DNA from: Lewinellaceae bacterium
Lineage (GTDB): Bacteria; Bacteroidota; Bacteroidia; Chitinophagales; Saprospiraceae
Length of the DNA stretch: 64,000 bases
Reading direction: 5' to 3'
Assembly (NCBI GenBank): GCA_020636275.1
Contig: JACJYD010000001.1
Span: 1,998,001-2,062,000, forward strand
Part shown: piece after piece, positions 51,711 through 60,834 of the stretch
Layout of the letters: every line of letters begins with the position of its first letter
Position numbering within the stretch: the stretch's first letter is position 1
Notes under the pieces: generated by a model
Database searches by the model: none
What the model was told of the DNA's origin: nothing
Seen by the model: only the letters and a program-made list of their open reading frames with translations
Position numbers and translations under genes: made by a program

Positions 51711-52790
51711 TTAAAACTTCGGGCAATTCACCCGGATATGGCGTTCGGCCGGGTGGACGTAGATGAGCGACAGTTCAAACCCGCCGCGTCCGTCGGTGGG
51801 GCGGTTCAGGTAGCCGGCATTGATATCGTAGCTGATGCCGATATTGATGCGCTCCATTTCCAGAACGGTAGAGATGATCACGGCAGGCAGTCCGATATCG
51901 GAGCCTTTAGCATCTTCCTGTTTGGATATCTGCACCCAGGCCCCTGCCCGGATGGCCAATTCCCGCCAGTCGCTGTTGGAATAGCGGAAATTCCCCCCCA
52001 GAATGGTCGTTAAAGAAGGTCCCTGAACAGCAACCATGGCTGCCGGAAGGATGCTCAGTTCATCGGTGAAGGGCAACTGGCCGCCCACCTGTCCCAGCAA
52101 CTTCATGTAAAGCGTTTGGGAGGAATTGTCCAGGAAGGAGATCTGCGGACCGTTCAGGTGGCTCGCTGCGCCGCCGATGTAGAAGCTGGCGTCATCATCA
52201 AACAGGGCATAATACAGCAGGCCCGCATTGAAATCGAGATAGAGATCGCTGGTCGTCTGGCTCGAGCTGCCGAACTGCTCCCCGGAAGGCGATCCAAAAT
52301 CGACGGATACCGTTCCCGGGTTGAACTGGCTGGAGAACCAGAGTTTGGAAAAATCCAGCGCATGCTGCCCGAACCCGACCTGCAGACCCCCGATCAGGTA
52401 CTGGTCGTTGGTCCGGTAGCGGTTGCCGGAGAGTTGTTTCATATAGGAGGCGTCCAGGTAGCCCATGGTGCGCACGTAGGGGGAAGCGCCCGCCCGGTCG
52501 TGCAAGGCATGGAAGCCCAGCGCCAAAAAGTCGCCTTTGCCGATCCGGAACCGGCTGTCAAAGCTGGCGCCGAAGGTGCGGAAAGGCTCGTCTACCACAC
52601 TGCTCCACTGATCGCGGTAGTTGAGCGCAATGCGGTACCGCCCGGTGTGAACCCCCGTCATAGCGGGGTTGGTCTGAAGTGGAGCGGCATAAAATTGGCC
52701 GAAATGTGGATCCTGGCCAAAAAGGGTGTCGCAGAACAGCAGGCCACCCAAAATCCAAACGAGAGAAAGTGCCCGGTAAAAAAGTTTCAT
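51711..52790 (-). CDS. PorP/SprF family T9SS membrane protein
   Basis: The 359-residue protein has a signal peptide (ending FCDTLFGQ) and the PorP/SprF hallmark QDPHFGQFYAAPLQTNPAMTGVHTGRYRIALNYRDQW in part near the mature N-terminus, followed by many beta strands of an outer-membrane barrel. In Flavobacterium, SprF is needed to export SprB specifically, and PorP/SprF genes often sit next to the gene of their type B cargo. Here it lies 52 bp downstream of a SprB-repeat adhesin on the same strand, so it should be that protein's dedicated partner. It ends at a shared palindromic terminator. Confidence 0.92.
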   Translation of the reverse strand: MKLFYRALSLVWILGGLLFCDTLFGQDPHFGQFYAAPLQTNPAMTGVHTGRYRIALNYRDQWSSVVDEPFRTFGASFDSRFRIGKGDFLALGFHALHDRAGASPYVRTMGYLDASYMKQLSGNRYRTNDQYLIGGLQVGFGQHALDFSKLWFSSQFNPGTVSVDFGSPSGEQFGSSSQTTSDLYLDFNAGLLYYALFDDDASFYIGGAASHLNGPQISFLDNSSQTLYMKLLGQVGGQLPFTDELSILPAAMVAVQGPSLTTILGGNFRYSNSDWRELAIRAGAWVQISKQEDAKGSDIGLPAVIISTVLEMERINIGISYDINAGYLNRPTDGRGGFELSLIYVHPAERHIRVNCPKF

Positions 52791-52842
52791 ATTTTTCTGT
52801 TTTATGCTACTTACGGTTTTGAAAAGGATGACGCCATCCTAT

Positions 52843-55800
52843 TTATCTGATTAGTGTGGTTGTTCCTTTGAAGGTCTGCTGCAATCCATCGATATATTCC
52901 ACTTCTGCATACCAGAGGAAAGCGCCGGAATTCATGGCCTGCCCCTTGAAAGTGCCGTCCCATCCGGTGTTGGGATCGTTTACGGGGAAGTTTCGGGCCT
53001 CGTAGAGAAGCTCGCCCCAGCGGTCAAAGATCCGGAACAAAGTCACCAGGCTGCCTTCCTGGCCGTGTACCAGAAGTCGGTCGTTGTGGCCGTCCCCGTT
53101 GGGCGAAAAGGCCGTAGGTACCAGCAAAACCCGCTCTTTGATCACCCGGACGATCACCTTTCCGGTGGCTTCGCAGCCGACGGTGTCTATGGCAAATACC
53201 TGGTAGGTGATGGTGTTTTCCGTATTGGAAGTGGTCTCATCGCATTCCGTGCAGGAGAGCGTTCCGTCGTAAGGAGCCGACCAGGTAAGTTGGGCGGGGC
53301 CCTGGTTGTTTTCCGTGTATGCGGAAAGCAGGATCGTCTCACCCAGGTTGATGGATACCTCCGGCGCCAGGGGGATGATGACCTCCATGGCCGGCGGCTG
53401 GTTGACGCTCAGGTCGTCAAACCAGAAACAACCGTTCGCATCGCGGATATAGAGGGTGTATGGACCTGCGTACAGGCCAACCAGCGTACTTGATCCGGTG
53501 TAATTGACATCGTTCAGACTATACAGGTACGGTCCCGTTCCTCCCTGCGGCGTGATGATGATCCGTCCGTCCCGGTCCCCAAAACAGGAGACATCCTGGA
53601 CCTCGATACCCGGGTTGATGATGTCGGGTTGGGTGACCTCTACGCTATCTTCCAGGACGCAATCGTTTGCGTCGGTAAGGGTCAGATAATACCAACCGGC
53701 GGGAAGTTTGTCGATAATGGTTCCGCCGCTACCTGTCGACCAGGCGTATTCAAAGCCGCCGACGCCGCCTCCAGGGGTGGCGCTCACCACCCCGTCCTGA
53801 TATCCGAAACAATCGTTGGGCGATACGTCGAAGTCAACCGTAATGGGAGGGGGTTGATCCACCTCCACCGTTCCGGTGGCAATACATCCGAGGGCGTCCA
53901 CTACCTCAACGGCATAGACGCCGGCCTGGAGGTTGGAAGCCGTTTGAGTGGTTTGATCATTGGCGTTAGGGCCCCACTGGTAGTTGACCATACCGGTTGC
54001 GTTGAGCACGGAGGTTACCGTAGCGGCGCCGTTTGCGGAGCCGAAACAACTGGCATCCTGTCCGCTCACCTGGATGGACATCGGGTTGGGTTCCACCAGG
54101 AATACGCTTCCCGTAGCGCTGCAGCCCTGGTCGTCGGTAACCGTCACCCCGTAAGTTTGGCCGCCGGCCAGGCCGGAGATCACGTCGTCGTTGAGGCCTG
54201 GGTTAGCGCTCCAGGTATAGTTGAGCATGCCCGATTCCGATCCACCCGAAACGGCGGTTACGGCCAGTTCTCCATCCATATAACCCGCACAACTCACCGG
54301 AGAGAAAATAACGGTGATGGTCATGGGGTCGTATTGGGTAATGTTGACCGAGGCGTTGGCCTGACATCCGTTGGCATCGGTGACGGTGACGGTGTAGATC
54401 TGAGGCGACAACCCGGAAATGGTGCTCGTACTGGCATTGTTATTCCAGTGATAGGTATAATTGGGGCCGCCCGTTCCACCGTTGGCGGTCACTTGCGCCT
54501 GGCCGGCATTTTCACCGAAACAAGCGATATCTGTCTGCGCCGCAGAAGCCGTTAGCGCCGAAGCGGGCTGGGTAATCGTGATATTGGCGTTGGCCTGACA
54601 CCCATGGGCATCTGTCACCAACACTTCGTACGACCCTGCAGGCAGGTTGGCCACCAGCGAATCGGCGGTTCCGGGCGTGTCGTTCCACAGGAAATTGTAG
54701 GGATAAGTTCCTCCGGTGACGGCTACCTGTCCGGTGCCGGATGTGCCGTTAAAACACAGTACGTTGGTGCTGGCCGGGGTGAGCTGCAGCGGAAGCGGCT
54801 GTGTCACGGCCGTAGACCCGCTGACCTGGCACCCATTGGCATCGGTAACCGTCACGCTGACCGGACCTGCGGTCAGCAGGGTAGCCGTAGGCAGGATCTG
54901 GGCCAGCGGATCGCCCCATAGATAGGTGTAAGGAGCCACGCCGCCGCTGGGCGTAGCTTTGGCCTCCCCGTCGTTTTCCCCGAAGCAGCTGATGCTTTGG
55001 GTTTCCACCACGGTGAGGCCCATCGGGATGGCCCCATCGATGACAAAACTCACGGAATCCAGGCAACTGCCCAGATCTTGCACGATCCCCAGGTAGGTTC
55101 CCGGGCATAGTCCCGTGAACAGCCCGTTTCCGGCCTGGGTCGTGGTGCTCAGGTCTCCGGTGTTGACCACGGTATAGGTGTAGGGCGGCAATCCGGTCAG
55201 GCCGAGTAGTTGTACGGTGCCGTCGCATTGGCCTACGCAGGAGATCCCGGTGGCATTCTGCGCGGAAATCGATACGGTGCAGGTGATGCAGTCCGAAAAT
55301 CCGATCTCGGCCTGACAGGGCGTACCGGTATCAGCCACCATCACTTCAATAGTGGCCAGTGCCCCGTTGGGAAGACCGGTGACGAGGTGGGACAGAAATC
55401 CGTTTGCCGGCTCCCATCCCAGGTTGTTGACGTTCACGAGGTATTGGGTGAACGTGTCGACCTGCGTCCAGGTAAACAAGACCTCGTTGGGTACCGAGGC
55501 ATCGCACGATACGTCTGGAGCCGGTATGAGCGGCGCCATATCGACTTGTATGCTATCCGAAGAAACGCAGTTATAGCTGTCCAGCGATTGGACGACATAC
55601 GTATTTGGACCCTGTGGGGTAGCCACCGGAGCCGGGCAATCGGTACAACTAAGGGTGTTGTTAGGTGTCCAGGTATACGTGATGGTATTTTGGGTGTTAA
55701 AGGTGATCGACCACCAATTGAAGTTGCCGAGGAAATTGGGCCCGGCGCCATCTGAAATCAGCAGGGCCCATTGCCCGTTGATCGGGGCTCCGTTCAGGGT

Positions 55801-57867
55801 GGTCCAGGAGCCCTCCGGCTTGTAGTTGCCGGTAAAGGGCGGACTTCCGGCCGTGATGGGCGTGACGGCCGTAGGTGTGAAGCAGGTTTGTGTGTAAAAA
55901 TCGCTGGTGCCCCCGTTGTTGCTCGTCAGTTCCAGGATCGAGCCGTTTGGCGCCCGGAGCCGCACGATGATATCGCTCAGGAAATTGGTATTCATATCGA
56001 AACACACCGAGGCCAGGTCGGTTACCGGGTTGGTGATCACCGCGGGGATGATGCTGTTGACCAATATGGGCGAAGCATAGGGGTTTGAAGGGGGATGGTT
56101 GGAAAAACCGATCGGGTAGTTTTGATAGGACTCGAATGTCACCGGCGGTGGCGCCAGGTTGACGCCGACATCCAGCGTGATCGGCTCGCCTGCGCAGACT
56201 ACCGTATCGGGAACCGGATTGATGTTTTGCTGGCAACTGTAGCAATCCGGGTGGGTGAACGGAAGTACATTGACCTGGACGGTCGTATCCCAGGTACAGC
56301 CAAAATCGTCGTACAGGAAGAAGGTATAACTGGCGATACCTGCATTTTCCGGAGAGCCCTCGATGGAATCCTGGCTGTAATAAGTGATCGAGGGGATGGA
56401 ATCCCATTCCCAGTTGATATAAGTTGGCGTAAAGGTCTCCAGGGCCGGGTAGAGGTCCGGGTCGAATTGGACGTTCCAGGAGAAGATATAGCCGTTGTCG
56501 ATGGCCCAGAGGTCCTGCACGGTGATCGTCCATTCGCCGTTGAGCGGGCAACCCAGCAGGTTGGTCAGTGGTTCGAAGGAATTGTAATCCCCGGGAGGCA
56601 GGGTAGGGGGTGAAAAGTTATTGGCGTATTGCAGCCAGGTTCCGTTGGTGGCATTGTTCGTCCAGTTGTAGTCATACCCAACACCCGGGATAGGGGGGTT
56701 GAAGCCCTCATCGGCTTCGTAAGGCTCGCCCAGGAAAACTTCCCCTCCCGTCTGTCCGGCAAAGTTGTGCAGGATGACGGAGGTGCCGTCCGGGCAGGAC
56801 AGGCTGATCTCCAGGTCCCGGAGGTAGGAGTGTTCGATGTTGATCCCGATGCCGAGCAGGTCGTTGATATTGGTCAGGACCTGGCCTGGGGAGAACTGGT
56901 TGAAGTAAATACTGGACTGATAAGAGGCCCCGGTCCCGTCGGGAAGGGGCAGGGAGTCGGACCGGATACCCGTGCTCTGGAAGGCGCCTTCCAGGGGCGG
57001 CAGGACGGTCACGACCGAGCTGGAGGTATCCTGATTGACCGTGGCGCCGATGGCAATGGTGTCGCCCACGCATATCTGGTTATTCCAGTCCGGCGAAAGC
57101 TCGAAGTTGGGAATAGTGGCGACCCGGACCCGTTGGCTGAGGAAGTTCGTATTCCGGCATCCCAATTGGTCGGTGATGGTCAGCTGTACGATATATCCGC
57201 CCGGATCGGGGTATTGGTGAGAGGCGTTGGGTCCCAGGCCGATGGTTCCGTCCCCGAAATCCCATTCGAAGGTGGAGGTCAGGTCGGAGTGGTTGTAGAG
57301 GATCCCGTTCTGGGGATAAAGGCCATGGCCCTGGAAGGAGACCTGGTCGCCCGGACAGATGTCGATATAGCCGGTGTCGGGCGGGTTAACGATAGGATCG
57401 GAGTTGGTCAGCACCGCGGTAATGAGCTGGCAGGCCGGAATACATTCCATGGCCGCCGCCCAGCCGGCGCCTTGCACCGTGGCATCCGAATTGAACGTCA
57501 CGGTCACACAACCGCTGAGGTTGGCAGCGGTAGCCTGGATGATGAACGGCGCCCCCGGCAGGTAGTCCGAACTACATCCCAGGGAGGGCGCAGCCGAAGT
57601 GGGCCCGTCGAAAAAGCACAGAAAATCGGGTGGGATGACCTCCACACCGGAAAAATTTAACCGGATATGCGTTCCAGTGCTGCCGTCGGGGCAGATGGTG
57701 GTCTCAAAATTTTGATTCGGTCCGTAGGGATTGGAACCGCCTCCGCTATCCAGGAAGAAGCCCCCGCAATCGGTGATCGGGGTGCCGTTCATGAGATAGT
57801 TTTGTCCATAAATGGAGATGGCGGAGGCTTGGAAAAGCAAAAGCCAGAAAAGTATACGCTGCTTCAT
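52843..57867 (-). CDS. Giant SprB-repeat surface protein with gliding-associated (CHU_C) C-terminus
   Basis: The 1,674-residue protein has a signal peptide ending SIYGQ, a CUB-like domain (about 30-145), a PKD domain with TSTFEWDFGDGT and QYPDPGGYIVQLT (about 170-255), two proprotein-convertase P domains (about 300-480 and 600-740), a Cys pair module (TLSCTDCPAPVATPQG, about 750-780), FN3 (about 785-860), eight SprB repeats (about 865-1493), an Ig-like spacer and the C-terminal gliding-associated domain with LVPTAFSPNGDGHNDRL and FRIFDRWGELLYE, the type B T9SS signal. Pairing with the adjacent PorP/SprF gene downstream is as expected for type B cargo. It is a cell-surface adhesin or gliding filament by inference. 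Confidence 0.93.
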   Translation of the reverse strand: MKQRILFWLLLFQASAISIYGQNYLMNGTPITDCGGFFLDSGGGSNPYGPNQNFETTICPDGSTGTHIRLNFSGVEVIPPDFLCFFDGPTSAAPSLGCSSDYLPGAPFIIQATAANLSGCVTVTFNSDATVQGAGWAAAMECIPACQLITAVLTNSDPIVNPPDTGYIDICPGDQVSFQGHGLYPQNGILYNHSDLTSTFEWDFGDGTIGLGPNASHQYPDPGGYIVQLTITDQLGCRNTNFLSQRVRVATIPNFELSPDWNNQICVGDTIAIGATVNQDTSSSVVTVLPPLEGAFQSTGIRSDSLPLPDGTGASYQSSIYFNQFSPGQVLTNINDLLGIGINIEHSYLRDLEISLSCPDGTSVILHNFAGQTGGEVFLGEPYEADEGFNPPIPGVGYDYNWTNNATNGTWLQYANNFSPPTLPPGDYNSFEPLTNLLGCPLNGEWTITVQDLWAIDNGYIFSWNVQFDPDLYPALETFTPTYINWEWDSIPSITYYSQDSIEGSPENAGIASYTFFLYDDFGCTWDTTVQVNVLPFTHPDCYSCQQNINPVPDTVVCAGEPITLDVGVNLAPPPVTFESYQNYPIGFSNHPPSNPYASPILVNSIIPAVITNPVTDLASVCFDMNTNFLSDIIVRLRAPNGSILELTSNNGGTSDFYTQTCFTPTAVTPITAGSPPFTGNYKPEGSWTTLNGAPINGQWALLISDGAGPNFLGNFNWWSITFNTQNTITYTWTPNNTLSCTDCPAPVATPQGPNTYVVQSLDSYNCVSSDSIQVDMAPLIPAPDVSCDASVPNEVLFTWTQVDTFTQYLVNVNNLGWEPANGFLSHLVTGLPNGALATIEVMVADTGTPCQAEIGFSDCITCTVSISAQNATGISCVGQCDGTVQLLGLTGLPPYTYTVVNTGDLSTTTQAGNGLFTGLCPGTYLGIVQDLGSCLDSVSFVIDGAIPMGLTVVETQSISCFGENDGEAKATPSGGVAPYTYLWGDPLAQILPTATLLTAGPVSVTVTDANGCQVSGSTAVTQPLPLQLTPASTNVLCFNGTSGTGQVAVTGGTYPYNFLWNDTPGTADSLVANLPAGSYEVLVTDAHGCQANANITITQPASALTASAAQTDIACFGENAGQAQVTANGGTGGPNYTYHWNNNASTSTISGLSPQIYTVTVTDANGCQANASVNITQYDPMTITVIFSPVSCAGYMDGELAVTAVSGGSESGMLNYTWSANPGLNDDVISGLAGGQTYGVTVTDDQGCSATGSVFLVEPNPMSIQVSGQDASCFGSANGAATVTSVLNATGMVNYQWGPNANDQTTQTASNLQAGVYAVEVVDALGCIATGTVEVDQPPPITVDFDVSPNDCFGYQDGVVSATPGGGVGGFEYAWSTGSGGTIIDKLPAGWYYLTLTDANDCVLEDSVEVTQPDIINPGIEVQDVSCFGDRDGRIIITPQGGTGPYLYSLNDVNYTGSSTLVGLYAGPYTLYIRDANGCFWFDDLSVNQPPAMEVIIPLAPEVSINLGETILLSAYTENNQGPAQLTWSAPYDGTLSCTECDETTSNTENTITYQVFAIDTVGCEATGKVIVRVIKERVLLVPTAFSPNGDGHNDRLLVHGQEGSLVTLFRIFDRWGELLYEARNFPVNDPNTGWDGTFKGQAMNSGAFLWYAEVEYIDGLQQTFKGTTTLIR
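53391..55275 (-). repeat. Eight SprB repeats in the 52843-57867 gene
   Basis: Eight units of about 75-82 codons with the cores SCFGENDGEAKATPSGG, YTYLW and ITVTDANGC-like ends. Units three and four share the phrase GCQANA. The units are more diverged from each other than those in the 27692 gene. Confidence 0.8.
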
Positions 57868-58075
57868 GCTGTTGGAATTGATGCAGGATTGTTGGGCAAA
57901 TACAAAAAAAAATACCGGGAATTGCCTTGCTGCCTATTTGTAGATACGGTAAAACAAGGATTCGCTGCAAACTGACGACTATGTTCCGGGAAGATTGGGT
58001 TCGGCCTTGTCAAAAAGGCCATAGGCGAAAGTAAAAAAACAGGTCGAAAAAAAGAATCGACGCCGGTCCTTTAAC

Positions 58076-58492
58076 TCAATTTCGTTTGGGATAGCCTCTC
58101 TGTAAATATTCGTTGAGCAGGCGGTTAAACTCCCGCCCCGACCGGAAAATCAGGACTTTCCGGGTACCATTGATGCTGTAAACGACTTCCTTTTGGAAAT
58201 CTTTTCGAAGATCCTGTTCCTTTTCAAGCAGGAGGATGTTGATGGCGCCGAGGTCCTCGATCTGAACGGAGGGGAAATCCATGGCGCCTTTGTCTTCCGG
58301 ATAGTCGGACAGGTACCAGGCGTTGTCGAGGTAGAATTGAAGCCGCTCCAGCAGAAAGGGATTCTCCGCCTGGAGTTGCTCCAGGTAGGCCTGATCGTAG
58401 ACTGCCAAAAGGCGTTCATCGAAAGATGCGGGCCGTTGCCCCAACAGGAAAAGGGAGAGGAAAAGGAAACTGGTGGTAAACAATACCTTCAT
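58076..58492 (-). CDS. Small exported protein upstream of the SprB/PorP pair
   Basis: The 138-residue product has a signal peptide (MKVLFTTSFLFLSLFLLGQ) and a compact alpha/beta domain with FDERLLAVYDQAYLEQLQAENPFLLERLQFYLDNAWYL in part, IEDLGAINILLLEKEQDL, and SGREFNRLLNEYLQ. I recall similar small proteins beside SprB-like adhesins and PorP genes in other Saprospiria genomes, but no named family. It precedes the adhesin on the same strand by 208 bp; a minus-strand -7-like box (TAACTTTA, 58564-58571) lies 71 bp before its start. A role in adhesin export or display is inferred from the context. Confidence 0.65.
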   Translation of the reverse strand: MKVLFTTSFLFLSLFLLGQRPASFDERLLAVYDQAYLEQLQAENPFLLERLQFYLDNAWYLSDYPEDKGAMDFPSVQIEDLGAINILLLEKEQDLRKDFQKEVVYSINGTRKVLIFRSGREFNRLLNEYLQRGYPKRN

Positions 58493-58563
58493 AGAACAAT
58501 TTTAACACGTCATCTTTAAAACCTTTTTGGACGGGGGGACCTCCAAAATTCAGGATTGCGACC

Positions 58564-58571
58564 TAAAGTTA
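58564..58571 (-). promoter_or_regulatory. -7-like box TAACTTTA upstream of the small exported protein
   Basis: One mismatch to TAnnTTTG; a TTTG lies about 22 bp upstream on the same strand. Confidence 0.4.
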
Positions 58572-58668
58572 TTTGGATTTAGGGAATATTTCCCAAAGTG
58601 AATGCCATATTAACGTCCTTTGGGCAATATTTCTTGCAAGCTAGAGCTTTTTTGCCGGCAAAATCCAT

Positions 58669-58716
58669 AAAATAAAAGGGGGGAGTGCAAACATTTGCAC
58701 TCCCCCCTTTTATTTT
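58669..58716 (-). terminator. 48-bp perfect palindrome ending sppA
   Basis: Arms 58669-58691 and 58694-58716 are exactly complementary around CA. G/C runs in the centre are flanked by AAAATAAAA/TTTTATTTT, so either strand gives a stem followed by U-rich sequence. It lies 12 bp after the sppA stop. Confidence 0.85.
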
Positions 58717-58727
58717 CCCGAAAAGGA

Positions 58728-60497
58728 TTATTTCGACAGCAGCACGAACGGCAGCCGGGCCTGAACCCCTTTGGCGTTTTTGATCTCCTGAGCGTATTTG
58801 TACAGATCGGCGTATTCGCCCATTTCCCGGCTGACCAGGCGGGCCTGGAACCCATCTTCCTCATCCATGAACGTATCGATGAATTGTTGGATCGGGTCTT
58901 TGATCTTTGGATATTCCGTAGTCCGGTATTTTTGGATCCCGGCCAGACTGGAAGCAGTAGCGAGGGCTTTGTCCATTCCGCCCAGGTCGTCGACCAGACC
59001 CAATTCCAGCGCACGTTGGCCGGTCCAAACCCGGCCCTGGGCCACTTCATGCACCTGGTCGCGCGTCATCTTCCGTCCATCGGCTACCCGCTTGAGGAAG
59101 GTTTCGTAGATCTCGTTGACGTCTTCCTGCATGATCTGGCGCTCCGAATCCGTCCAGGAATAGAACGGGGTCAGACTGGTGGAATAATCACCCGTTTTTA
59201 CGGTGTCGAAGGTGATGCCGAGTTTATCTTCGAAAAGGCTCTCCGCGTTGGGCATCATGCTGAATACGCCGATCGAGCCGGTCAGGGTGTTGGGTTCCGC
59301 ATAGATCGAATCGGCAATACAGGAAATGTAGTAGCCGCCGGAGGCTGCGTAATCACCCATCGAAACGACAATGGGACGCCCGCTCTCCTTGATCAGACTG
59401 AGCTCCCGCCAGATGTTTTCCGATGCCAGGGCACTGCCGCCTCCGGAGTTGACCCGCAGCACGACGGCCTTGACCTTGTCGTCCTTGCGGATCTGTTCCA
59501 GCCATTTTACGTATTGCTCGTCGCCGATGGTACCTGGCTTGCCTTCGCCGTCCTCAATGGTGCCTTCTGCATAGACAACGGCGACTTTGTCCTTAACGGA
59601 GAAATCCTGGTTGGATCCCTTTGCCTGGTAGTAGTCGGCCGGGGTCAGGAAGGAGATCTTGTCGTCTTCCTCCAGCCCCAGTTTTTCGCGCATGTCGGTC
59701 ATGACCTGGTCCTGGTAGCCCACGGCGTCGATCAGGCCTGTTTCCACCGCGTCGTCTGGATTGCGGACCTTCCACTCGTCGGCGATCGTCTTGAGATCGG
59801 GTACAGAAATGCCCCGCGAGTCGCTGATGCCCTGGAGGTAGTAATTGTAGAGCGATTGTACATATTCATGAACCTGAAGCCGGTTTTCCGGACTCATCTG
59901 CGTATACCGGAAGGGCTCGGTGGCGCTCTTAAAATTTCCGGCGTAACTGACCTGCATATGTACGCCGATCTTGTCGAGCATGTTTTTGAAGAAAGGCTGG
60001 ATGACGGCAAAGCCCCGGAAGTCGAGGTCGCCCAAGGGGTTGAGGTAGATCTTGTCGGCTACGGAAGCCAGATAATAACTACCTTGTGTGAAATTCTCGC
60101 CGTAGGCGTAGATGAATTTGCCGCTCGTTTTGAAATCCAATAAGGCATGCCGGAGCGTACCGGCGGTGGCCGGCCCCAGGGCAATTTGCTTCAGGTCGAT
60201 GAAAATGCCCTGAATGCGGTCGTCGTCCTTGGCTTGGGCGATGGCCTGTAGCATGTCGTCCAACCCCAGGATGTATTGATTTTTCACATCGAAGGGGTTC
60301 ATTTCCAGGTTGTTGGTTTGTTCGGGGACCTGTTGGTCCAGGGTCAGGCGCAAGACGGTGTTGGGCTTTACGGTTTTGGTTTTTTCGGATTGGCTGATCA
60401 GCCCGCCAATGATCCCTACGCCGATGAGGGAAAGCAGGGCGCCTGCCAGGATAACGCCCAAACAGGAGGCGAATAAAAATTTGAAGAACTGTCTCAT
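58728..60497 (-). CDS. sppA: Signal peptide peptidase SppA, 67-kDa type
   Basis: SppA degrades leftover signal peptides in the membrane with a Ser-Lys dyad. The 589-residue protein has an N-terminal membrane helix (about 8-31), two tandem ClpP-like domains, Lys190 in NFKSATEPF and Ser386 in YAASGGYYIS. The 196-residue spacing is close to that of Lys209 and Ser409 in E. coli SppA, so it is the duplicated long form and should be active. It has a minus-strand TAACTTTG box 44 bp before the start and a palindromic terminator after its stop. With so many exported proteins nearby, its role fits, but it is a housekeeping enzyme. Confidence 0.95.
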   Translation of the reverse strand: MRQFFKFLFASCLGVILAGALLSLIGVGIIGGLISQSEKTKTVKPNTVLRLTLDQQVPEQTNNLEMNPFDVKNQYILGLDDMLQAIAQAKDDDRIQGIFIDLKQIALGPATAGTLRHALLDFKTSGKFIYAYGENFTQGSYYLASVADKIYLNPLGDLDFRGFAVIQPFFKNMLDKIGVHMQVSYAGNFKSATEPFRYTQMSPENRLQVHEYVQSLYNYYLQGISDSRGISVPDLKTIADEWKVRNPDDAVETGLIDAVGYQDQVMTDMREKLGLEEDDKISFLTPADYYQAKGSNQDFSVKDKVAVVYAEGTIEDGEGKPGTIGDEQYVKWLEQIRKDDKVKAVVLRVNSGGGSALASENIWRELSLIKESGRPIVVSMGDYAASGGYYISCIADSIYAEPNTLTGSIGVFSMMPNAESLFEDKLGITFDTVKTGDYSTSLTPFYSWTDSERQIMQEDVNEIYETFLKRVADGRKMTRDQVHEVAQGRVWTGQRALELGLVDDLGGMDKALATASSLAGIQKYRTTEYPKIKDPIQQFIDTFMDEEDGFQARLVSREMGEYADLYKYAQEIKNAKGVQARLPFVLLSK

Positions 60498-60541
60498 GAT
60501 ATGGAAAACTTAAAGTTGAAATCAAAACATTCTGTAGCAAT

Positions 60542-60549
60542 CAAAGTTA
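60542..60549 (-). promoter_or_regulatory. -7 box TAACTTTG for sppA
   Basis: Exact consensus on the minus strand, 44 bp before the ATG at 60497. The gap 60498-60834 otherwise holds only the divergent box at 60755-60762. Confidence 0.6.
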
Positions 60550-60754
60550 CTGCCGGGCGGATGGACCTCCGTATATTTTAGATCAATGGACACAATCCGG
60601 GGATGAGCGGATCAATTTTTTCGGGATGGGCAGCGGATTGAGTAATTTCCTTCTCTATTCCTACAAAAGCTGGGTTGAGAGAAAATCTTTGGCTGTAATT
60701 TGGCATACGGTGCAAATTTTTTACTCGAATAATTCAAAACTGGAATAGCATCCT

Positions 60755-60762
60755 TAAATTTG
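60755..60762 (+). promoter_or_regulatory. -7 box TAAATTTG for the third adhesin
   Basis: Exact consensus match, 72 bp before the ATG at 60835. Confidence 0.55.
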
Positions 60763-60834
60763 GTCTTTAATAGCAAAATCTGCCGGCGGGCACATTCTTA
60801 TTTTATGACATTGTCCTTTGCTTAATTCGATACT

